Assembly (NCBI GenBank): GCA_030597275.1
Contig: JAUVSB010000072.1
Span: 1-7,147, forward strand
DNA length: 7,147 bases
From: Gammaproteobacteria bacterium
Lineage (GTDB): Bacteria > Pseudomonadota > Gammaproteobacteria > BMS3Bbin11
Direction of reading: 5' to 3'
Both the position numbers and the translations under genes were made by a program. The notes beneath the pieces are model-generated. The model made no database searches, was not told the DNA's origin, and saw only the letters and a list, made by a program, of their open reading frames with translations. Positions 1-5,624 of the stretch are shown one piece after another. Within the stretch, counting starts at the first letter, position 1, and every line of letters begins with the position of its first letter.

Positions 1-1011
1 GATCACGCTACCACCGCACGCGTTATCGCTCAGCAACTGAAACTTATTAATACGGATGATGTACTCACCGGGCAGGAACTTGAAGTAATGTCCGAGGATG
101 AGTTGCGCCAACGCGTACAAGATGTTGATGTGTATGCGCGCGTCAATCCTGAACACAAGCTGCTTTTAGTCAGGTTGATGCAGGAACAGGGTTTAATTGT
201 AGCGATGACAGGTGATGGCGTGAATGATGCACCGGCTTTGAAACGTGCCGACGTAGGCACCGCCATGGGCCAGAATGGAACCGAAGCGGCCAAGGAAGCC
301 GCCGAAATGGTACTGGCCGATGATAATTTTGCCTCTATTGCTCATGCCGTAGAAGAAGGACGCACGGTTTACGACAATATCAAGAAGGCCATCCTCTTCA
401 TTCTACCGACCAATGGTGGTGAGGCACTGATTATCCTTGCTGCCATCTTGTTTGGTTTTCAGCAGCTGCCGTTAACGCCAGTGCAGATACTCTGGGTAAA
501 TATGGTGACGGCTGTTACTTTAGCGCTGGCGCTGGCATTTGAACCGCCCGAGCAGAATGTAATGCATCGCCCACCACGTGATGCCCATGAACCGATACTG
601 ACACCTCATCTTATCTGGCGCGTGGCCTTTGTCTCAGTTATTCTGATGAGTGGAACGTTCGGGCTTTTTCTGTGGGAGATGGAACAAGGTGTTAACATTG
701 AGCATGCACGCACGGTGGCTGTGAACACACTGGTCGTGTTTGAGATTTTTTATCTATTCAACTCACGTTATATGACTGCCTCGGTATTTAACCGGGCAGG
801 ATTAACAGGCAACCGTTATGTGCTGATTGCCATTGGCGTACTCATCATATTACAGCTTGGTTTTACCTACCTTGCGCCAATGCAGGCCTTGTTTGGTACC
901 ACGGCAATAGGCTTTAATATTTGGCTAATTATCCTGCTGGTTGCCTCCTCTGTCTTATTTCTGGTTGAGTTAGAGAAATTTTTTGTACGGAAGCTGAATC
1001 GAAACAGGTAA
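1..1011 (+). CDS. P-type cation-transporting ATPase (P2/SERCA-PMR1-like), C-terminal part
   Basis: This is an integral membrane pump that couples ATP hydrolysis to cation movement. The reading frame is open from base 1, so the N-terminal two thirds (A domain, M1-M4, the DKTGT phosphorylation site and most of the N domain) lie outside the window. What is visible is 336 codons. The P-domain hinge motif TGDGVNDAPALK begins at fragment residue 70, and the C-terminal helices M5-M10 follow. M5 carries PTNGGE (N138, E141), matching the SERCA pair N768/E771. M6 reads WVNMVTAV, so N167 and T170 match SERCA N796/T799, but the residue equivalent to the central ligand D800 is A171. M8 keeps a glutamate (E248) at the SERCA E908 position. 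The ion therefore cannot be assigned: Ca2+, Mn2+ or Na+ are possible. TAA is at 1009-1011. The metalloprotease gene follows after 6 nt, which suggests co-transcription. Confidence 0.93.
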   Translation, partial: DHATTARVIAQQLKLINTDDVLTGQELEVMSEDELRQRVQDVDVYARVNPEHKLLLVRLMQEQGLIVAMTGDGVNDAPALKRADVGTAMGQNGTEAAKEAAEMVLADDNFASIAHAVEEGRTVYDNIKKAILFILPTNGGEALIILAAILFGFQQLPLTPVQILWVNMVTAVTLALALAFEPPEQNVMHRPPRDAHEPILTPHLIWRVAFVSVILMSGTFGLFLWEMEQGVNIEHARTVAVNTLVVFEIFYLFNSRYMTASVFNRAGLTGNRYVLIAIGVLIILQLGFTYLAPMQALFGTTAIGFNIWLIILLVASSVLFLVELEKFFVRKLNRNR

Positions 1012-1017
1012 TGAAAT

Positions 1018-2118
1018 ATGAAATGGTCCTGGAAAATTGCCCGTCTTGCTGGTATTGATGTTTATGTTCATGCTACTTTTTTCATTTTGATAGTGTGGAT
1101 CGGCCTGAGTTTCTGGCTAGTGGGCGGCAACCTGGCAGCTGTTTTCACCGGTGTGAGTTTTATCCTCGCCTTGTTTACCTGTGTGGTGCTACATGAGCTA
1201 GGACATGCCCTGACAGCACGGCGTTACGGCATACGTACCGAAAAGATTATCCTTTTGCCCATTGGTGGTGTGGCCGCTATGGAGCGTATGCCTGACGATC
1301 CGAAAGAGGAGATTGCCGGAGCGCTGGCCGGGCCGGCGGTGAACCTGGTTATTGCGATTGTCCTTTGGCTGTGGCTCTCATTAACAAACTCAATGCAAAT
1401 AGGCTCGTTTGACTTTGCAGAAGCTACGTTTCTGCAAAAGTTGATGGTGGTTAATATCATACTGGCTGTCTTCAATCTTCTGCCAGCATTCCCTATGGAT
1501 GGAGGACGGGTGTTAAGGGCGGCGCTGTCCATGCGTATGACCCATAACCGGGCCACCCAGGTAGCTGCCAAAGTAGGGCAGGGCATGGCCCTGTGGTTAG
1601 GTTTAATCGGCCTGCTCTACAACCCCTTCCTTATCTTTATTGCCTTGTTTGTCTGGATTGGGGCGGCGGCCGAGGCGGGCACAGAACAGGTCAAATCAAG
1701 TTTGCATGATGCGGCGGCAGGCAGTGCGATGCTGACTGACTTTCAGGTGCTCGCACCTGAGGATACGCTTTCCCATGCCATTGAGCTGACGCTTGCCGGC
1801 AGCCAGAAAGATTTCCCTGTGCTGCTGGATAAGGTCATGGTTGGAGTGCTTACACAGGATGATATGTTGAAAGGATTGCAGGCACAGGGAGAGCAATACC
1901 ATGTCGGTGCCTGGATGCAGAAAGAGATTCAGAGTGCAGATATTAAAGAGCCTCTTGAGAAGGTACTTGGGCGCTTGCAAGCCGGCCACTGCCCTCTTAT
2001 TTCTGTGACCGAAGACGATCAACTGGTGGGTATTATCAATCTCGACAATATTATGGAATTAATCAAGATCCAGACAGCGATACATGAACAGGATGGAGAG
2101 ACGAAGTTTGAAGCTTGA
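1018..2118 (+). CDS. Site-2-type intramembrane metalloprotease (M50) with CBS pair
   Basis: This is a predicted zinc metalloprotease that cuts substrates within or near the membrane, as site-2 proteases do in regulated intramembrane proteolysis. The N-terminal 230 residues hold several hydrophobic helices. The zinc motif HELGH is at 59-63 (E60 the catalytic base). The third ligand lies in NLLPAFPMDGGR at 153-164 (D161). All catalytic residues are therefore present. Residues about 236-350 are soluble and read as two CBS repeats (around LTDFQVLAPEDTL and LVGIINLDNIMEL). Such repeats usually bind adenine nucleotides and gate activity. The length of 366 aa is normal for M50 proteins with CBS domains. 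The ATG at 1018 has AGG at 1006-1008 as a weak Shine-Dalgarno, overlapping the end of the ATPase gene. The substrate is unknown. The tight coupling to the ATPase suggests, but does not show, a role in ion or envelope stress. Confidence 0.93.
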   Translation: MKWSWKIARLAGIDVYVHATFFILIVWIGLSFWLVGGNLAAVFTGVSFILALFTCVVLHELGHALTARRYGIRTEKIILLPIGGVAAMERMPDDPKEEIAGALAGPAVNLVIAIVLWLWLSLTNSMQIGSFDFAEATFLQKLMVVNIILAVFNLLPAFPMDGGRVLRAALSMRMTHNRATQVAAKVGQGMALWLGLIGLLYNPFLIFIALFVWIGAAAEAGTEQVKSSLHDAAAGSAMLTDFQVLAPEDTLSHAIELTLAGSQKDFPVLLDKVMVGVLTQDDMLKGLQAQGEQYHVGAWMQKEIQSADIKEPLEKVLGRLQAGHCPLISVTEDDQLVGIINLDNIMELIKIQTAIHEQDGETKFEA

Positions 2119-2240
2119 GATATAAAAAGCATCTGAATATAAAGGCGGATGTGCACTGTCACATGATATAGGACACTACACTTGAAGCGGCGGAACACGG
2201 AAGAGGTTGGTATATCATCGAACTGACATATAGAAAGCGA

Positions 2241-2999
2241 GTGATGATTTTGATCGGCCTGCTAGGCGCAGGCCTGCTCGGCCTGTTTTTCATTGACCCG
2301 ATTCCGCAGGATCCTGCTTATCATCTGTTCGCAGATGTTCATTCTTTATTTGGCATCCCGAATTTCAATAACGTGGTATCGAATGCAGGCTTCGCAATCG
2401 TCGGTGTTATTGGTGTTTTTGTGATTCTCGGGGCAAAGCACAAAATTCTTTTCACCCAGCGCCAAGATGCCTGGCCATACCTTATCTTCTTTACAGGTGT
2501 TGCCCTGATCAGTGTTGGATCTTCTTATTACCATCTCGAACCCTCCAATGAACGGCTGTTCTGGGATCGCCTGCCAATGTCGGTCGCTTTCATGGCATTT
2601 TGTTCAGCAGTCATTGCCGATCGCATCCATAACCGGCTCGGTAATACCTGGCTGCTGGCATTGCTTGTTGTACTGGGCATACTGAGCCTGGTGTACTGGC
2701 ATATGACCGAGTCGCAAGGACACGGTGATCTCAGGTTTTACGGTTTCGTACAGTTCTATCCGATTCTAATGTTGCCTGTCGTGCTTTGGCTTTTTCCTAC
2801 ATACCGCTATACCGCCGGTCGATTTCTTGCCTGGGTAGTTGCGTGGTATACCTTATCGAAAGTTTTGGAGTATTACGACAAAGAGGTCTTTGATCTTTTT
2901 GGCCATATCGTCAGTGGCCATACATTGAAACACCTGGCAGCGGGGGCAGGAGCATTTGTCGTGTTGCGTATGTTGTTATGGAAACATCACCAGGCATGA
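2241..2999 (+). CDS. CREST-superfamily membrane hydrolase, alkaline ceramidase-like
   Basis: This is a 252-aa, seven-helix membrane protein of the ceramidase (PF05875-like) family, predicted to be a zinc-dependent amidase or lipid hydrolase. The catalytic layout of human ACER3 (S77, H81, D92, H217, H221) can be read here with nearly the same spacing: S94 and H98 in GSSYYHLEP, D109 in FWDRLPM, and H227 and H231 in SGHTLKHL. The N-terminal signature IPNFNNVVSN (39-48) also matches the family. The acidic calcium-site residues of ACER3 are not clearly kept. The start is either GTG at 2241 or the adjacent ATG at 2244. No in-frame ATG, GTG or TTG exists between the upstream stop at 2169-2171 and 2241, and the Shine-Dalgarno is poor. 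The gene lies 122 nt downstream of the protease on the same strand, possibly with its own promoter. Most bacteria lack classical sphingolipids, so the substrate is open. Confidence 0.85.
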   Translation: MMILIGLLGAGLLGLFFIDPIPQDPAYHLFADVHSLFGIPNFNNVVSNAGFAIVGVIGVFVILGAKHKILFTQRQDAWPYLIFFTGVALISVGSSYYHLEPSNERLFWDRLPMSVAFMAFCSAVIADRIHNRLGNTWLLALLVVLGILSLVYWHMTESQGHGDLRFYGFVQFYPILMLPVVLWLFPTYRYTAGRFLAWVVAWYTLSKVLEYYDKEVFDLFGHIVSGHTLKHLAAGAGAFVVLRMLLWKHHQA

Positions 3000-3058
3000 T
3001 ACGACATAGAAATTCACATCAGATGCCGAGTTGAACGAAAATTAATTTTTCCAACAAC

Positions 3059-3640
3059 TCACGCAATGAGGTAGATCAAGCCCACCGTCGCTGATGCGAC
3101 CGCCAGACTCTGTAGGCCGCTCCATAGCCAGAAGGTCCCACCGATGCGGCCAAGAAATACACCGAGCAGGAAGATGATAGACAGTGCTACAAGCATCGCT
3201 ATCAGCAGGGGTTCAAGCGCCAGCACCATACCACTATGCGCGAGCCACAGCGGTGAGATGATGATCAGGGCAAAAAGGAGCGGGGCAAGGCCATTAACCA
3301 GGGCAACCAGCCAGGGGATCCAGATCGCTGCGCGAGCATGATGGCTCTCATCGAGAGATGTCACCATCGCCTTTTCGAGTTCCATCAGGGTGCGGCGTCG
3401 TTCTGCTGCCTCACTGATGTATGCGCTGGAAATCCCGCTCATGCCGAGTGCCAGTGCCGCAGCAAGGCAGGTTGTGATGACTATCGCAAGCTCGACATAA
3501 TCGCTGACGTAGAAACCCATTATCAACCCGAGCATAGTCAAGGCGCCATCGAAGCCGTTGACGACAAAGTAGCGGCGCATAATCTCCCTGGACTGTGAGA
3601 TCTCCAACAGGGTTTTGATCTGTTTCAACACCATCGTCAT
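3059..3640 (-). CDS. Compact VIT1/CCC1-family transporter (TIGR00267-like)
   Basis: This is a predicted membrane transporter of the vacuolar iron transporter fold, which moves Fe2+ or Mn2+ in exchange for protons. The 193-aa protein has five likely helices. The first carries VNGFDG at 27-32, whose D31 corresponds to the transport aspartate of VIT1 proteins, followed by LTMLGLIMGF. Helix 2 ends in LGMSGISSAYISEAAERRR, with M67, E77 and E80 as plausible metal-path residues. The large cytoplasmic metal-binding domain of plant VIT1 is missing. Only a short charged linker (about 77-103, with E87, E89, E98, H100, H101) stands in its place, as in the short archaeal and bacterial relatives. The ATG at 3640 is chosen because these relatives carry about 20 residues before the first helix. 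M3 or M21 (AGGGAG just upstream) are alternatives. It lies 31 nt downstream of the DUF211 gene and is probably co-transcribed. Substrate specificity is inferred. Confidence 0.85.
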   Translation of the reverse strand: MTMVLKQIKTLLEISQSREIMRRYFVVNGFDGALTMLGLIMGFYVSDYVELAIVITTCLAAALALGMSGISSAYISEAAERRRTLMELEKAMVTSLDESHHARAAIWIPWLVALVNGLAPLLFALIIISPLWLAHSGMVLALEPLLIAMLVALSIIFLLGVFLGRIGGTFWLWSGLQSLAVASATVGLIYLIA

Positions 3641-3671
3641 TACCGACTAGGTTCTGTGTCGAGATAGAGCA

Positions 3672-3929
3672 TCACTTGCCAGCGACAGAGACCTCGTCAA
3701 TGCTGTGCAACGATGCTCCGTTTTCATCGATCGCACTGCTAATAAGCTCAAAATCAAGATTGCTGCCCTCAATTATTACCTGCACAGTCTCGGTCTTTTC
3801 ATCCACTTCCAGTACGTGGATGTCAACCTGGTAGTCCTCACCTAATGACGCAACAGCTCGAGCAAAGTCGAGAGTGTTCGGCTGGTGAGGTTTAAGTACA
3901 TCTAGAACGAGGCGTTTGACGCTGGACAT
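3672..3929 (-). CDS. DUF211 family small protein
   Basis: This is a cytoplasmic protein of 85 aa that matches the DUF211 family (PF02680) over its whole length: RLVLDVLKPH at 6-15, the acidic stretch EVDEKTE at 41-47, IEGSNLDFE at 53-61 and HSIDEV at 75-80. Family structures have a ferredoxin-like fold and assemble into oligomers. No biochemical function is established. The family is found mainly in archaea, with scattered bacterial members. The ATG at 3929 is preceded by a good Shine-Dalgarno, AAGGAA at 3935-3940 (- strand), 5 nt away. It is the first gene of a unit whose second gene is the VIT1-like transporter, 31 nt on. A regulatory or metal-sensing partnership with that transporter is an inference from position only. 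Confidence 0.92.
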   Translation of the reverse strand: MSSVKRLVLDVLKPHQPNTLDFARAVASLGEDYQVDIHVLEVDEKTETVQVIIEGSNLDFELISSAIDENGASLHSIDEVSVAGK

Positions 3930-3946
3930 TATGATTCCTTAAGCTT

Positions 3947-3970
3947 TAATACTATCAATGCATAGTATTA
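3947..3970. promoter_or_regulatory. 9+6+9 dyad upstream of DUF211-VIT1 unit, candidate operator
   Basis: TAATACTAT (3947-3955) and ATAGTATTA (3962-3970) are perfect inverted repeats around the 6-nt spacer CAATGC, ending 17 bp before the DUF211 start codon. A third, direct, degenerate half-site CATAGCATT (3971-3979) follows CATAGTATT (3961-3969). The arrangement suits a dimeric regulator bound over the promoter or 5' leader. The A+T-rich half-sites could also hide a -10 element. It does not match a Fur, MntR or NikR box that I can recall, so the regulator is unnamed. Confidence 0.5.
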
Positions 3971-4022
3971 CATAGCATTCACTAGCTAGCTATTGCGGAG
4001 GAATTTTCCTTGAAATGAATTA

Positions 4023-4049
4023 CCGGGATCAGGAATACACTGGTCCCGG
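4023..4049 (-). terminator. Probable terminator hairpin behind the copper storage gene
   Basis: CCGGGATCAG (4023-4032) pairs with CTGGTCCCGG (4040-4049) around a 7-nt loop. This gives a 10-bp, G+C-rich stem with one G-T pair, 28 nt after the stop of the copper storage gene. On the - strand the stem is followed by TAATTCATTTC, a weak T tract. A smaller hairpin (CATTAT 4050-4055 with ATAATG 4061-4066) precedes it in the same transcript. It separates this gene from the DUF211 promoter region. Confidence 0.6.
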
Positions 4050-4077
4050 CATTATCAAAAATAATGATCAGGCAAGC

Positions 4078-4563
4078 TTATGACAGGTGTAGTTGAATCG
4101 CTGCAACGATGTCATCACAGGCCTCTGCGCAGGCTTTACATTCAATGTGTTTCTCATGTTTACGGCATTCCTTTGCGCAATCCTTACACACTTTTTCGCA
4201 GATGGTTGAATACTCTTTCACATAAGTTGAATTTGCTGCCAGCAGGTAGGAAAAAGCACTGCAGATTTCCTGCATTTCATGTACTTTCATGGCGCAGTCT
4301 GCCAATTCTGTATCACCTTCAGTAAAGCTCACCAGGCAATGTGCAATACAGCGTTGGCCCTTATCAAGACAGATGTTGGTTGTATTCAAAACATCCGGCA
4401 TCTGTGCTGTATGTTTGCTGTGATCGTGTCCCGGCATGGCTGCACTCGCTGCTCCTGCATAGGCAAAACTTGCGGCGGCTCCCATCCCTAATAGAACGTC
4501 GCGACGGCTGATGCCATTATCTTTTTGTTCGTTATTCATTGATGATTTTTCGTTATTTTTCAT
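4078..4563 (-). CDS. csp1: Tat-exported Csp1-type copper storage protein
   Basis: This is a periplasmic four-helix-bundle protein that stores Cu(I) along a core of cysteines. Residues 1-41 form a twin-arginine signal: SRRDVLLG at 19-26, a hydrophobic stretch, and a likely cut after ASA (39-41). The mature N terminus is rich in Met and His (MPGHDHSKH, 43-51). Twelve cysteines follow: 65, 72, 76, 90, 101, 122, 126, 129, 133, 142, 145 and 149, mostly as CxxxC and CxxC along helices (for example CxxxCxxCxxxC at 122-133 and CxxCxxxC at 142-149). From memory, Methylosinus Csp1 has 13. The Tat signal points to Csp1 rather than the cytosolic Csp3. The ATG at 4563 is preferred over M9 because AAGAGAA lies upstream at suitable spacing. 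No copper regulator or chaperone is visible nearby. Confidence 0.92.
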   Translation of the reverse strand: MKNNEKSSMNNEQKDNGISRRDVLLGMGAAASFAYAGAASAAMPGHDHSKHTAQMPDVLNTTNICLDKGQRCIAHCLVSFTEGDTELADCAMKVHEMQEICSAFSYLLAANSTYVKEYSTICEKVCKDCAKECRKHEKHIECKACAEACDDIVAAIQLHLS

Positions 4564-4593
4564 GGTTGTTATTCTCTTGTAATTGGATTGATC

Positions 4594-4621
4594 AATATAC
4601 CGCTCGGGTGTAAAAAATCAA
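4594..4621 (-). promoter_or_regulatory. Predicted sigma70-type promoter of the copper storage gene
   Basis: Reading the - strand, TTGATT (4616-4621) serves as a -35 box and TATATT (4594-4599) as a -10 box, with a 16-bp spacer. The -10 box ends about 30 nt before the ATG at 4563. The spacer is shorter than the 19-20 bp typical of CueR-type copper promoters, so MerR-family activation is not indicated. Confidence 0.5.
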
Positions 4622-4650
4622 CTAATATAGGATTGCTGCTACTGGCTGAT

Positions 4651-5481
4651 TTAATATTGCCGTTGTAATCCCGCTTTTTGCATCAGTGTGGTTGCGAGTT
4701 CCTCGACTGACATGCTGCTGGATTCGACTACTGGAATCTTTTCCTGTCTATACAGGGTGTCGGCCTGTCGTATTTCCTTGCGGCATTGTTCAATCGAAGC
4801 ATAGCGACTGTCAGGCATACGGCTCTGACGTATTTTTTGTAAAGAATCTGGATCGATAACCAGGCCATATAGTTTTTCTTTCCAGGGTTTCAATACTTCG
4901 GGAAGCTGACCTTTATCCAGGTCTTCTTCGACCAGCGGGTAATTGGCAGCGCGGATGCCAAATTGCATGGCGAGGTAAAGGCAGGTCGGTGTCTTGCCGG
5001 ATCTCGAGACACCGGCCAGTATTAAATCTGCATGTTCGTAGTCTTTGGTTCGCAGGCCATCATCGACATTCAATGTGAAATTTACCGCATCCATGCGGGC
5101 AAGATACTGGTTTTGGTCACCCATGCCATGTGTCTGCCCGATGGCCGGCGAGCTATGCCGATGCATAGCGGATTGCAGCGGCGGCAGACAGGTTGCGAAA
5201 AGATCCAGTACAAAGAAATCTTCATTGATGAGACGTTGACGGTGTTCCTTGCTGGCCAGGGTGCTGAAAACGATTACCTGGCGATTATCACTTTTTGCGG
5301 CATGTATCTTCTGGATGACAGTGGATAACTTTTCTTCAGTATCGATATAAGGCAGCATGGTATAACGACAATCATCTTTGTTGAACTGCGTTAACAGACT
5401 CCTGCCCAGCGCCTCGGCGGTGATGCCGGTGCGGTCTGAGACGAAGAAAACTTCAAGGCTTATTGTTGATTCAAGTTCCAA
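4651..5481 (-). CDS. ppsR: PEP synthase regulatory protein (kinase/pyrophosphorylase)
   Basis: PpsR (formerly DUF299) inactivates phosphoenolpyruvate synthase by ADP-dependent threonine phosphorylation and restores it by phosphate-dependent removal that yields pyrophosphate. This sets the switch between glycolysis and gluconeogenesis in the cytoplasm. The family signature VFFVSDRTGITAEALG lies at about 11-26. The P-loop GVSRSGKT is at 157-164, followed by PTCLYLAMQ and the NYPLVEEDL segment. Its 276 aa is the normal length. The first codon must be TTG at 5481: the frame has no ATG or GTG between the upstream TGA and the conserved core. The start and its upstream GGAA lie inside a heptamer repeat (5474-5508). 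No PEP synthase gene is adjacent in this window. The neighbour upstream is the oxoprolinase-like gene, 143 nt away across the REPIN-like repeat. Confidence 0.94.
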   Translation of the reverse strand: MELESTISLEVFFVSDRTGITAEALGRSLLTQFNKDDCRYTMLPYIDTEEKLSTVIQKIHAAKSDNRQVIVFSTLASKEHRQRLINEDFFVLDLFATCLPPLQSAMHRHSSPAIGQTHGMGDQNQYLARMDAVNFTLNVDDGLRTKDYEHADLILAGVSRSGKTPTCLYLAMQFGIRAANYPLVEEDLDKGQLPEVLKPWKEKLYGLVIDPDSLQKIRQSRMPDSRYASIEQCRKEIRQADTLYRQEKIPVVESSSMSVEELATTLMQKAGLQRQY

Positions 5482-5508
5482 GTTCCAGGTTCCAGGTTGT
5501 AGGTTGTA
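5474..5508. repeat. Heptanucleotide tandem repeat, five units
   Basis: Five consecutive 7-bp units read AGTTCCA, AGTTCCA, GGTTCCA, GGTTGTA, GGTTGTA on the + strand, with no gaps. The last unit overlaps the left arm of the 23-bp inverted repeat by 4 bp, and the first unit lies within the ppsR reading frame. Read on the - strand, the array supplies both the TTG start codon and the upstream GGAA that could serve as its ribosome binding site. Confidence 0.85.
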
Positions 5509-5570
5509 GGTGCGAATTCATTCGCACGCAGAAGAGGTAAGAAACTTGTGCGAATGAATTCGCACCTACA
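5505..5570. repeat. REPIN-like element: two inverted REP copies
   Basis: A 23-bp sequence at 5505-5527 occurs again as its exact reverse complement at 5548-5570, with a 20-nt spacer. Each arm holds its own small palindrome (GTGCGAA-TTCA-TTCGCAC at 5510-5527, mirrored at 5548-5565), so each can fold alone or the pair can form one long hairpin. This is the layout of REP doublets (REPINs), which RAYT-type transposases spread between genes in gammaproteobacteria. The hairpin could also protect or attenuate transcripts running from the oxoprolinase gene towards ppsR. Confidence 0.85.
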
Positions 5571-5624
5571 TAGTGATTAAATCCAACTTAATAGAGGTGC
5601 CCTATAATTTTAACCTGGCGTTAA

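Noticed and set aside
1224..1586. 120-codon open frame on the - strand within the protease gene
   Set aside because: It lies wholly inside a well-supported gene, has no family features, and is explained as the opposite-strand shadow of that gene.
2207..2234. TTGGTA ... TATAGA as a promoter for the CREST gene
   Set aside because: Transcription would begin at or past the start codon, leaving no room for a leader, and both boxes match the consensus at only four positions.
2172..2240. Upstream extension of the CREST protein
   Set aside because: The frame is open after TAG at 2169-2171 but holds no ATG, GTG or TTG, and the translated stretch does not resemble the family N terminus.
3030..3055. 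AAAATTAATTTT palindrome flanked by GTTG and CAAC between the convergent genes, as a bidirectional terminator
   Set aside because: The core is all A+T with only about four pairs once a loop is allowed, and the flanking arms are out of register by one base. It is too weak to call.
5571..5624. TATAAT-like sequence near 5603 as a promoter
   Set aside because: It would point along the + strand into ppsR and the oxoprolinase gene, both of which lie on the - strand, and no suitable -35 box is seen.
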